DNA from: GWE2-40-63 sp050251815
GTDB lineage: Bacteria > Bacteroidota > Bacteroidia > Bacteroidales > SZUA-534
NCBI GenBank assembly: GCA_050251815.1
Contig: JBFWMB010000153.1
Location: 1 to 6,173, forward strand
Direction of reading: 5' to 3'
DNA length: 6,173 nucleotides
This document shows positions 1 through 6,047 of this stretch, piece by piece. Each line of letters opens with the position of its first letter. The first letter of the stretch is position 1. The position numbers were made by a program, and so were the translations under genes. The notes under the pieces are model-generated. The model saw only the letters and a list, made by a program, of their open reading frames with translations. It made no database searches and was not told the DNA's origin.

Positions 1-51
1 TGATTGTTGGGAAGTAATCGCTTTAAACCGTACTTTTGATCGTGTTGTCAT
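1..51 (-). CDS. Transposase, N-terminal fragment (runs off the left edge)
   Basis: On the minus strand an ATG at 51-49 opens a reading frame that stays open to the window edge, giving MTTRSKVRFKAITSQQS (17 residues). It is preceded by the purine-rich GAGGGTGG about two bases upstream of the start. It is identical to the fragment at the other end of the window. The RFKAITSQQS stretch resembles the start of IS1182-type DDE transposases, which usually continue into a hydrophobic PP-containing segment. That continuation is not in the window, so the catalytic domain cannot be checked and the gene may or may not be intact. Confidence 0.6.
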   Translation of the reverse strand, partial: MTTRSKVRFKAITSQQS

Positions 52-92
52 ATCCACCCTCAAGATCGTAATTTTTGAGGAGACAACAAATT

Positions 93-125
93 AAAAAGGC
101 TGTCCTTTTACTTTTTGGACAGCCT
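93..125 (-). terminator. Terminator-like hairpin at the left IS tip
   Basis: A perfect 9-bp stem (97-105 with 117-125, AGGCTGTCC/GGACAGCCT) encloses an 11-base loop. On the minus strand it is followed by TTTT (93-96), as in a Rho-independent terminator. It lies 8 bases after the floA stop codon. It should therefore end transcription of the clpS-nfeD-floA unit and also shield the transposase start at 51 from read-through. The hairpin belongs to the IS, because the same structure occurs in the right copy. Terminator function is inferred from structure. Confidence 0.7.
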
Positions 126-132
126 CTCTTAT

Positions 133-1143
133 TTATTTTTTGTCTTTATCCTTTTTCGAAACCGGCGGTGTTGGCAACGCTGGCGGTGTTGCTATGCTGT
201 CGCGCATATTGGTATCGGCTTCAATGTTCTTCATTTTATAATAGTCCATAATTCCCAGGTTTCCTGAGCGGAAAGCTTCGGCCATAGCACGGGGGACCTC
301 GGCTTCGGCCTCAATAACTTTGGCTTTCATTTCCTGAGTCAGCGCTTTGTTTTCCTGTTCTAAAGCCACGGCCATAGCACGGCGTTCTTCAGCTTTTGCC
401 TGGGCAATGTTTTTATCGGCTTCGGCCTGATCCATTTGTAAAACAGCACCGATATTTTTACCGATATCAATATCTGCAATATCAATAGATAAAATCTCAA
501 AAGCGGTTCCAGCATCCAATCCTTTTTCAAGCACAACGCGTGAGATGCTGTCAGGATTCTCTAAAACTGATTTATGTGATTGTGATGAACCAATAGATGA
601 TACAATTCCCTCTCCTACACGAGCGAGTACGGTATCTTCGCCGGCACCTCCAACCAATTGCTTTATACTGGCGCGAACCGTTACCCTGGCTTTACAAATG
701 AGCTGAATTCCATCTTTTGCCACAGCAGTAACCGGTGGCGTATCAATAACTTTGGGGTTAACCGACATTTTTACAGCCTCCAGCACATCGCGTCCGGCGA
801 GATCAATAGCTGTTGCCATTTTAAATGTTAAATCGATATTGGCTTTTTCGGCAGAAACCAAGGCATGTACCACCCCTTCCACATGACCTCCTGCCAAAAA
901 GTGTGCTTCTAAATCGTCACGCTTTATTCCCTGCAACCCGGCCTTATGCGCCTCAATCATGGCTTTTACAATTCTGTTTGGCGGAACCGTACGCCAGCGC
1001 ATCAGAATTAACTGCAACAGTGATATTTTAACTCCTGAAATTTGTGCAGTAAACCACAACTTAATGGGGATAACATACAAAATAAACCAAATACCAACAA
1101 TAATGGCTATAATAACTACTACATTAATTCCTATTCCATCCAT
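133..1143 (-). CDS. floA: Flotillin-like protein FloA (SPFH domain membrane scaffold)
   Basis: This is a 336-residue protein of the FloA/YqfA (UPF0365) family. These proteins oligomerise on the inner face of the cytoplasmic membrane and organise microdomains that gather membrane proteins. A single N-terminal hydrophobic segment (about 6-27) would anchor or hairpin into the membrane. An SPFH/Band-7-like region follows at roughly 40-230, with VNPKVIDTPPVTAVAKDGI (128-146) typical of the family. Residues about 236-292 are rich in Ala and Glu (the EAEAEVPRAMAEAFRSGNLG region, 278-297) and should form the coiled coil used for oligomerisation. The C-terminus is Pro-rich, then ends in alternating Lys and Asp (KKDKDKK). 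Length is close to the roughly 330 residues usual for FloA. The ATG at 1143-1141 lies 6 bases after the nfeD stop, with no strong Shine-Dalgarno sequence, as is common in Bacteroidota. It is the last gene of the clpS-nfeD-floA unit, and an IS begins 7 bases after its stop. Confidence 0.93.
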   Translation of the reverse strand: MDGIGINVVVIIAIIVGIWFILYVIPIKLWFTAQISGVKISLLQLILMRWRTVPPNRIVKAMIEAHKAGLQGIKRDDLEAHFLAGGHVEGVVHALVSAEKANIDLTFKMATAIDLAGRDVLEAVKMSVNPKVIDTPPVTAVAKDGIQLICKARVTVRASIKQLVGGAGEDTVLARVGEGIVSSIGSSQSHKSVLENPDSISRVVLEKGLDAGTAFEILSIDIADIDIGKNIGAVLQMDQAEADKNIAQAKAEERRAMAVALEQENKALTQEMKAKVIEAEAEVPRAMAEAFRSGNLGIMDYYKMKNIEADTNMRDSIATPPALPTPPVSKKDKDKK

Positions 1144-1149
1144 AATATT

Positions 1150-1617
1150 TTATTCTATTGGTTTAACAACAATTTGATTTCCTGAAACTTTAACTACCTC
1201 TATGGGTGTGCTTTGATCGATAAAATGATGCCGAGAACTTCCTTCAAAAACAACATCGTTTATCATGACTTTACCCATTGGATTTAAACGGGTAAGTGTA
1301 ATTCCTTTATCACCAGGCATCACCTGATTTGGCTCTACATTCACCATTTTACCGTCGATGGTTGATTTTAACGAAAGTTTACTCCAGGTGTTTGAACGCA
1401 ACGCTCCAAAAATACTACCTGCCATAAGCAATACAGCTCCTGCTAAAATATAGTGCGCAATTGGAGTGCCTATATCGCGATAGCTAAAATAAACCGCACC
1501 AATTATCAGGACTATTCCAATAATTCCAGCTATATTGGTACCTGGCAAAATAAAAAACTCCACCAAAACCAACAACAATCCAACGATAATTAAAATAATA
1601 ACTGCAGTAAGGCTCAT
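1150..1617 (-). CDS. NfeD family membrane protein, short form (flotillin partner)
   Basis: This is a 155-residue membrane protein. Three hydrophobic segments (about 3-24, 27-46 and 55-73) are followed by a soluble C-terminal domain (about 85-155) with the pattern PGDKGITLTRLNPMGKVMIN (101-120). That pattern is characteristic of the NfeD OB-fold domain. Long NfeD proteins carry an N-terminal ClpP-like serine protease domain; it is absent here, so this is the short, non-proteolytic type. NfeD genes are commonly found next to SPFH/flotillin genes, and the products act together in membrane microdomains. Here floA follows after 6 bases and clpS precedes it by a single base, which supports co-transcription and probable translational coupling. 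The exact role of the OB-fold domain is unknown for the family. The start ATG (1617-1615) gives a complete first membrane segment, and no better upstream start exists because clpS ends at 1619. Confidence 0.88.
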   Translation of the reverse strand: MSLTAVIILIIVGLLLVLVEFFILPGTNIAGIIGIVLIIGAVYFSYRDIGTPIAHYILAGAVLLMAGSIFGALRSNTWSKLSLKSTIDGKMVNVEPNQVMPGDKGITLTRLNPMGKVMINDVVFEGSSRHHFIDQSTPIEVVKVSGNQIVVKPIE

Positions 1618-1618
1618 T

Positions 1619-1900
1619 TTATTCTATAGTTACGGTAAGTCCTTTACTATCGAGCTGTTTCTTCATAAATGAAAGTTCTTCGAACAAACCGGTTTTCACA
1701 TCACATTTGCCTTTATAATGAGTAATAAACGCACATTGTTCGGCTTGTTCTACCTCGTGCCTGCATATTTCAATCAGGCTTTCAATCACATGATCAAAAG
1801 TATTTACCTCGTCGTTATGCAAAACCAAATTAAGTCCTTGAAGTTCATCCGGGCTACAAAATTCATCAAATGCCGGTTTCAGTTTTTCTTGATTTCCCAT
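1619..1900 (-). CDS. clpS: ATP-dependent Clp protease adaptor ClpS
   Basis: This is a 93-residue ClpS. The adaptor binds the N-domain of ClpA-type unfoldases and delivers substrates with destabilising N-terminal residues (N-degrons) to the Clp protease in the cytoplasm. The core begins at about residue 24. LVLHNDEVNTFDHVIESL (25-42) matches the ClpS segment that binds the substrate alpha-amino group, with Asn29-Asp30 at the positions of the conserved Asn-Asp of the E. coli protein. HYKGKC (61-66) supplies the conserved binding-pocket histidine, His61. By hand alignment to the E. coli protein from memory, Phe35 falls at the hydrophobic gatekeeper (Met) position and Asn33 replaces a conserved Thr. 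The N-terminal arm (1-23) is acidic and short, as usual. It is the first gene of the minus-strand unit, with its stop one base before the nfeD start. No clpA lies in the window. Confidence 0.92.
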   Translation of the reverse strand: MGNQEKLKPAFDEFCSPDELQGLNLVLHNDEVNTFDHVIESLIEICRHEVEQAEQCAFITHYKGKCDVKTGLFEELSFMKKQLDSKGLTVTIE

Positions 1901-1937
1901 TTCTATTCTTCTTTATACTCAATTGACATGAAGTTTT

Positions 1938-1945
1938 CAAAGATA
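1938..1945 (-). promoter_or_regulatory. Bacteroidota-type -7 element for the clpS-nfeD-floA unit
   Basis: The minus strand reads TATCTTTG at 1945-1938, a perfect match to the TAnnTTTG element recognised by the primary sigma factor of Bacteroidota. It lies 37 bases before the clpS ATG, which would give a leader of about 30 bases. The upstream element is weak: only TTC, not TTG, is seen about 16 bases further upstream. The position and exact match make this the likely promoter of the three-gene unit. Confidence 0.6.
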
Positions 1946-2002
1946 TTGATTTTTTTTATTTGAACTCCCTTTTTGTAATAAATACTTGATGTTCAGAAAA
2001 TG

Positions 2003-2010
2003 TGTCTTTG
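2003..2010 (+). promoter_or_regulatory. Candidate -7 element for the peroxiredoxin gene
   Basis: TGTCTTTG followed by CATCG matches the Bacteroidota TAnnTTTG element at all but one specified position, and the trailing CA is common at such promoters. It lies 59 bases before the bcp ATG. A TTG at 1986-1988 is closer (14 bases) than the usual spacing, and the one at 1973-1975 is farther (27 bases), so the upstream element is not convincing. Together with the minus-strand element at 1938-1945, it makes 1901-2069 a divergent promoter region. Confidence 0.4.
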
Positions 2011-2069
2011 CATCGAAAACAAAAGAAAAACTAAAGCGTTTTGCTAGAAAACCAATAAAAAATTAGATT

Positions 2070-2534
2070 ATGACAAACATAAAAGAAGGAACTAAAGCAC
2101 CTGCCTTTTCAGGTAAAAATCAAATAGGTGAGATTATTAGTTTGGAACAGTTCAAAGGAAAAAAGTTGATTTTATATTTTTATCCTAAGGATAATACTCC
2201 CGGATGCACAGCTGAAGCCTGTGATTTACGCGACGGATATGAGGAACTACTCGGAAAAGGTTTTGAAGTGGTTGGAGTTAGTCCGGACAGTGAAAAATCG
2301 CACCAGAACTTTATTGATAAATATAGCTTGCCTTTTCATTTGATTGCAGATACCGATAAAACAATTATGAAAGCCTATGGCGCCTGGGGATTAAAAAAAA
2401 TGTATGGAAAAGAATACGAAGGTGTGCTGCGAACCACGTTTATTATTGATGAAAATAGCATCATCGAAAAAATATTTAAAAAAGTAGATACCAAAGCACA
2501 TGTAAAGCAAATTTTAAGTGCGCTGGAGAAATAA
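2070..2534 (+). CDS. bcp: Thioredoxin-dependent thiol peroxidase, BCP/PrxQ type
   Basis: This is a 154-residue cytoplasmic peroxiredoxin that reduces hydrogen peroxide and organic hydroperoxides using thioredoxin. A thioredoxin-fold AhpC/TSA domain spans nearly the whole protein. The active site FYPKDNTPGCTAEACDLRD (37-55) contains peroxidatic Cys46 and a second Cys51. This is the CX4C spacing of the PrxQ subgroup, in which both cysteines lie on the same helix and form an intramolecular disulfide. Thr43 and Pro39 complete the PxxxTxxC motif, and Arg121 in VLRTTFIID (119-127) is the conserved arginine that activates the peroxidatic cysteine. Length is standard for BCP. The start ATG follows an A/T-rich leader without a clear Shine-Dalgarno sequence. 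It appears monocistronic: a hairpin terminator follows within 10 bases of the stop, and the gene upstream is divergent. No regulator is adjacent. Confidence 0.95.
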   Translation: MTNIKEGTKAPAFSGKNQIGEIISLEQFKGKKLILYFYPKDNTPGCTAEACDLRDGYEELLGKGFEVVGVSPDSEKSHQNFIDKYSLPFHLIADTDKTIMKAYGAWGLKKMYGKEYEGVLRTTFIIDENSIIEKIFKKVDTKAHVKQILSALEK

Positions 2535-2542
2535 CAATATCA

Positions 2543-2584
2543 AAACCGAAAGCAGTTTTTTGTACTCCTTTCGGTTTCTTTTAC
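2543..2584 (+). terminator. Rho-independent terminator after bcp
   Basis: A perfect 10-bp stem (AAACCGAAAG at 2543-2552 with CTTTCGGTTT at 2568-2577) encloses a 15-base loop and is followed by a T-rich tail (CTTTTAC). It starts 9 bases after the bcp stop and separates bcp from recA. The loop is long and the tail is interrupted by C, so efficiency may be moderate. Confidence 0.7.
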
Positions 2585-2670
2585 TACATCGGCTAAAGAT
2601 TATCTCAGGCCATTTTCTTAAATTGCAAAGCCCTAATTTAAAAGAAACAATTTATCTAAATCGCAAATTA

Positions 2671-2700
2671 TTGCCCATAAAAGGTTATCTTTACCCTTTG
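2671..2700 (+). promoter_or_regulatory. Candidate recA promoter
   Basis: In the gene-free stretch 2535-2740, TTG at 2671-2673 is followed after 18 bases by TACCCTTTG at 2692-2700. This resembles the Bacteroidota TTG / TAnnTTTG pair, with one extra base inside the downstream element. An overlapping TATCTTTA (2686-2693) is an alternative with a poorer spacing to the same TTG. Transcription would begin about 35 bases before the recA ATG. By eye, no E. coli-type (CTGT-N8-ACAG) or Bacillus-type (GAAC-N4-GTTC) LexA operator is present, so the sequence does not show SOS control. Confidence 0.4.
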
Positions 2701-2740
2701 CAAGAACCAATTAAAAAAAATTGTTTAACTACCTGATAAT

Positions 2741-3760
2741 ATGAGTAAAGAACAAACAGACATTCAAAAAGAAAAACTAAAGGCACTGCAGCTAACCATC
2801 GATAAAATTGAGAAGAATTTTGGCAAAGGAGCCATCATGAAAATGGGTTCCAATGCCATTGAAGATGTTCCGGCAATAAGTTCCGGATCCTTAGGGGTTG
2901 ATTTAGCTTTAGGAGTTGGCGGTTTCCCAAAGGGGAGGGTAATTGAAATTTATGGACCCGAATCTTCGGGTAAAACCACCCTGGCCATTCATACCATTGC
3001 TGAAGCTCAAAAGGCTGGTGGTATTGCCGCATTTATTGATGCAGAACACGCTTTTGACCGATTTTATGCCGAAAAACTGGGTGTAGATATTGAAAACCTT
3101 TTGGTTTCGCAACCCGATAATGGAGAACAAGCTCTTGAAATAGCTGACCACCTAATTCGTTCCGGTGCAGTAGATATTGTAGTTATTGACTCTGTGGCTG
3201 CTCTAACCCCAAAAGCAGAAATAGAAGGCGAAATGGGCGATTCCAAAATGGGCCTTCAGGCGCGCTTAATGTCTCAGGCTTTACGAAAATTAACTTCAAA
3301 TATCAGTAAAACAAAAACCTGTTGCATTTTCATCAACCAATTGCGCGAGAAAATTGGAGTAATGTTCGGAAATCCGGAAACCACCACCGGAGGTAATGCC
3401 TTAAAGTTTTATGCCTCCGTTCGGGTCGACATCCGTAAGGTAGGACAGATAAAAGATAGCGAAGATGTTACCGGAAACCGGGTTCGGGTAAAGATTGTTA
3501 AAAACAAAATGGCCCCGCCATTCCGCAAAGCCGAATTCGATATTATTTATGGCGAAGGAATTTCAAAAACCGGCGAAATAATTGATTTAGGCGTTGAACA
3601 AAACGTAATTAAAAAGGCCGGCTCCTGGTTTAGTTATGGTGAAACGCGTCTCGGACAAGGTCGCGAAGCCGTCCGGCAATTACTGATGGACAATCCGGAA
3701 CTGGCAGCCGAACTCGAAAAGAAGATTATTGAAAGTTTGACCCTTGTTCCAGCAAAATAA
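2741..3760 (+). CDS. recA: Recombinase RecA
   Basis: This is a 339-residue RecA, the ATP-dependent DNA strand-exchange protein of homologous recombination and recombinational repair, and the co-protease for LexA-type repressors where these exist. An N-terminal oligomerisation helix is followed by the ATPase core. The Walker A motif GPESSGKTT is at 72-80 and Walker B VDIVVIDS at 134-141. Loop L1 lies near EGEMGDSKMG (162-171). FINQLREKIG (197-206) and loop L2, with GNPETTTGGN (210-219), lead into the RecA signature ALKFYASVR (220-228). All key residues are intact. The C-terminal domain ends at ESLTLVPAK, so the long acidic tail of E. coli RecA is missing; length is near that of other Bacteroidota RecA proteins. 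The TKTCCIFINQLREK stretch also favours this phylum. The gene stands alone, with terminators before and after it and its own candidate promoter. The ATG at 2741 gives the expected MSKEQ-type N-terminus. Confidence 0.98.
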   Translation: MSKEQTDIQKEKLKALQLTIDKIEKNFGKGAIMKMGSNAIEDVPAISSGSLGVDLALGVGGFPKGRVIEIYGPESSGKTTLAIHTIAEAQKAGGIAAFIDAEHAFDRFYAEKLGVDIENLLVSQPDNGEQALEIADHLIRSGAVDIVVIDSVAALTPKAEIEGEMGDSKMGLQARLMSQALRKLTSNISKTKTCCIFINQLREKIGVMFGNPETTTGGNALKFYASVRVDIRKVGQIKDSEDVTGNRVRVKIVKNKMAPPFRKAEFDIIYGEGISKTGEIIDLGVEQNVIKKAGSWFSYGETRLGQGREAVRQLLMDNPELAAELEKKIIESLTLVPAK

Positions 3761-3765
3761 AAAAG

Positions 3766-3802
3766 AAAAGCTCCTTAACCTCCCAGTTTAGGAGCTTTTT
3801 TT
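3766..3802 (+). terminator. Strong Rho-independent terminator after recA
   Basis: The stem AAAAGCTCCT (3766-3775) pairs with AGGAGCTTTT (3790-3799). It extends inward past one T-T mismatch by three more pairs (3777-3779 with 3786-3788), leaving a 6-base loop. The U-tract is seven Ts at 3796-3802. It starts 5 bases after the recA stop, so the downstream peptidase gene should need its own promoter. Confidence 0.88.
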
Positions 3803-3830
3803 CTGCTTTAAAACCTACAATTCCGGTGGC

Positions 3831-3857
3831 TTGTAAAAGGCAACTTGCTTATATTTG
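3831..3857 (+). promoter_or_regulatory. Bacteroidota-type promoter for the S9 peptidase gene
   Basis: TATATTTG at 3850-3857 matches TAnnTTTG perfectly. A TTG at 3831-3833 lies 16 bases upstream, slightly closer than typical. It is placed 66 bases before the ATG at 3924, just after the recA terminator. The in-frame TTG codon at 3855 lies inside this element, so that codon cannot be the start for transcripts made from here. Confidence 0.6.
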
Positions 3858-3923
3858 AACTTACGAGGTGTTTACTTATTTACACAACAAAACTTGAACA
3901 AAAAGCTAATTAAATTTTCAACT

Positions 3924-6026
3924 ATGAAAAAACTGTTTTTATGGGGATTATTGGTCGGAGCACTTTTGGTATCCTGCCAAATGAATCCTGACTCAAAAGT
4001 AACTGAACCCACTTCTGATTTCAGCGGAACACTAACCCAGGCCGAAATAGATGGTGGCAGGTTAACTCCTGAAATTTTATGGAAATTTGGACGTATCGGT
4101 AGTAGTGAACTTTCGCCCGATGGACAATGGGTGGTTTATACCGTAACCCGCTACGATGCCCAAACCCTGAAACGTACTTCAAATATTTTTGTGCTTCCTT
4201 TAGCGGGCGGTGAACCCAAAAAACTGAGCGAAGACCGATTTATTGATGTGGCACCCACCTGGACTGCCGATGGAAAACAAATTTTGTTTTTATCGAACCA
4301 CTACGGAAATTTCCAGGTATGGAAAATGAATGCCGATGGTTCAGCACGAGAACCCATGAGTGATATTGAGGGTGGAATCAATGCCTTTAAAGTTTCGCCC
4401 GACGGTACCAAAATGCTTTACACCCAGGATGTGAAAATGGAAACTACCGTGCTTGAGAAACATGCCGATTTGCCAAAAGCCAATGCCCGGGCAATGGACG
4501 ACTTAATGTACCGTCACTGGAACGATTGGAGCGACTTCAGCTACTCACACATTTTTGTTGCTGAAATGGGTAAGGGACTTATTACCGAAGGTTCTGATAT
4601 TATGGAAGGGCAATTGTTTGATGCGCCCCTGGCCCCTTATTTTGATGATTCAGAAATAACCTGGAGCCCTGACAGTAAAACCATTGCCTACACCTGTAAA
4701 AAACTTTACGGACGCGAAGCTGCCATAAGTACCAATTCCGATATTTATCTGTATAATCTCGAAAACTCCACCACAACCAATATTACCGAAGAAAACAAAG
4801 GCTACGATAAATATCCGGTTTATTCGCCCGACGGTAGCAAAATAGCTTACCTGAGCATGAAAACCCCGGGTTATGAATCAGACAGAGAGCGTTTAATTGT
4901 GTATGATTTGGCCAGCGGAACCCGTGAAATAATGAACGATTCGTGGGACCAAAATGCACATCAATATGTTTGGAATGCTCAGGGAACTGAGATTTTCTTT
5001 ATTAGCGGTTACCATGCTACCCATCAGATTTATAAAGTGGAACTGGCCAGCAAGCAATTCACACAAATTACTCATGGCGACCATGACTATAACAGCTTTA
5101 CCCTGGCTGGAAATAGTCTGGTAGGTACAAAAACCACCCACCAAATGGCAGCCGAACTGTTTTTGGTTGACGCCGCTAACGGAAATGAAACCCAGTTGAC
5201 TTTTGAAAATAAAACCATTTACGATAACATTAAACTGGGTCATTCAGAAAAGCGTTGGGTAAAAACCACCGACGGAAAACAAGAACTGGTTTGGGTAATT
5301 TATCCGCCCGATTTTGATCCCAATAAAAAATACCCGGCCTTATTGTATTGTCAGGGTGGACCACAATCGGCAGTAAGTCAGTTTTTCTCGTATCGATGGA
5401 ATTTTAGCATGATGACAGCCAACGATTATATTGTTGTAGCTCCCAATCGCCGTGGATTGCCTTCGTTTGGTGAGGAATGGAATGCCCAAATATCGACCGA
5501 TTATTACGGACAAAATATCGACGACTATTTATCGGCAATTGATGCCTTAAAAGCTGAACCATATGTTGATGAAACCCGCCTGGGATGCGTGGGTGCCAGT
5601 TATGGTGGCTACTCGGTATTTTATCTGGCCGGTCATCACCAAAAACGGTTTAAAACTTTTATTTCGCATTGCGGTATGTACAACCTGGAAAGCTTTGCTG
5701 CAGCAACCGAAGAAACTTTCTTCCCCAATCACGATTTGGGTGGCATGCCCTGGGAAACTGACAATAAAATTGCCATGAAAGCCTATGCCAACTCACCTCA
5801 TCGGTTTGTTCAAAACTGGGATACGCCAATTATGATTATTCACGGCGGAAAAGATTTCCGGATTCCTTATACTGAATCGCTACAAGCTTTTAATGCCGCT
5901 CAATTGCAGGGAATTCCAAGTAGATTGCTATATTTTCCTGAAGAAACGCATTTTGTTACTCAACCACAAAATGCTATTCTTTGGCAACGTGAATTTTTTG
6001 AGTGGCTCGACAAATACCTGAAATAA
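3924..6026 (+). CDS. S9 family (DPP5-like) dipeptidyl-peptidase lipoprotein
   Basis: This is a 700-residue exported serine peptidase of the prolyl-oligopeptidase (S9) family, likely releasing dipeptides from oligopeptides in the periplasm. Residues 1-18 form a lipoprotein signal, MKKLF then a hydrophobic stretch then LVSC with lipidated Cys18. The following residues (QMNPD) do not match the Bacteroidota surface-export signal, so a periplasm-facing lipoprotein is more likely. A beta-propeller spans about 50-430, with repeated SPDG or SPDS blades (64-67, 158-161, 248-251, 301-304). The segment DDLMYRHWNDWSD (192-204) resembles DPP5-type enzymes. The C-terminal alpha/beta-hydrolase domain (about 435-700) has nucleophile Ser559 in GASYGGY (557-563), Asp644 in HGGKDFRIP (640-648) and His676 in EETHF (673-677), a complete triad. 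An in-frame TTG at 3855 would extend the frame by 23 residues, but it falls within the promoter and would bury the signal peptide. ATG 3924 is therefore chosen. Exact substrate preference is inferred from family resemblance only. Confidence 0.9.
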   Translation: MKKLFLWGLLVGALLVSCQMNPDSKVTEPTSDFSGTLTQAEIDGGRLTPEILWKFGRIGSSELSPDGQWVVYTVTRYDAQTLKRTSNIFVLPLAGGEPKKLSEDRFIDVAPTWTADGKQILFLSNHYGNFQVWKMNADGSAREPMSDIEGGINAFKVSPDGTKMLYTQDVKMETTVLEKHADLPKANARAMDDLMYRHWNDWSDFSYSHIFVAEMGKGLITEGSDIMEGQLFDAPLAPYFDDSEITWSPDSKTIAYTCKKLYGREAAISTNSDIYLYNLENSTTTNITEENKGYDKYPVYSPDGSKIAYLSMKTPGYESDRERLIVYDLASGTREIMNDSWDQNAHQYVWNAQGTEIFFISGYHATHQIYKVELASKQFTQITHGDHDYNSFTLAGNSLVGTKTTHQMAAELFLVDAANGNETQLTFENKTIYDNIKLGHSEKRWVKTTDGKQELVWVIYPPDFDPNKKYPALLYCQGGPQSAVSQFFSYRWNFSMMTANDYIVVAPNRRGLPSFGEEWNAQISTDYYGQNIDDYLSAIDALKAEPYVDETRLGCVGASYGGYSVFYLAGHHQKRFKTFISHCGMYNLESFAAATEETFFPNHDLGGMPWETDNKIAMKAYANSPHRFVQNWDTPIMIIHGGKDFRIPYTESLQAFNAAQLQGIPSRLLYFPEETHFVTQPQNAILWQREFFEWLDKYLK

Positions 6027-6047
6027 AAAAATTGCATGAAAAGAACG

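Larger units (their letters stand above)
1..126 (-). mobile_element. Left IS end (partial insertion sequence, probably IS1182-like)
   Basis: Bases 1-126 are the reverse complement of 6047-6172 with a single difference (G at 64; the partner base at 6109 predicts T). This is one end of an insertion sequence whose body lies outside the window to the left. Read from its tip on the minus strand, it starts GAGGCTGTCC, contains a hairpin, then a short leader with the ribosome-binding-like GAGGGTGG, then a transposase start codon at 51-49. Identity with the other copy stops at 126, which sets the element boundary. The host flank begins there, only 7 bases before the floA stop codon. The tip sequence and the first transposase residues resemble IS1182-group elements of Bacteroidota. 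That family assignment is from memory of the group and is tentative; the call as a repeated mobile-element end is firmer. Confidence 0.8.

Noticed and set aside
1718..1963. 81-codon plus-strand frame across clpS
   Set aside because: It is antisense to the clear ClpS sequence and its composition is that of a shadow frame; the minus-strand clpS promoter also lies in it.
2708..2723. Short dyad CAATT-N6-AATTG upstream of recA as a possible operator
   Set aside because: Only 5 bp per arm, purely A/T except one pair, in a very A-rich stretch; such a dyad is expected by chance and matches no known operator.
2518..2736. Open frame of 72 codons between bcp and recA
   Set aside because: It overlaps the bcp end, runs through the bcp terminator hairpin and the recA promoter region, and its translation has no recognisable family or protein-like composition.
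3855..3923. N-terminal extension of the peptidase from TTG 3855
   Set aside because: The codon is within a promoter element, and the ATG at 3924 begins a complete lipoprotein signal peptide.
3975..3995. Surface lipoprotein export signal after Cys18 of the peptidase
   Set aside because: The residues after the cysteine (QMNPDS) lack the clustered acidic residues at the expected positions, so surface exposure is not supported.
4893..5243. 116-codon open frame on the minus strand inside the peptidase gene
   Set aside because: It lies wholly within the confidently identified S9 peptidase on the other strand, has no own signals, and is a shadow frame.
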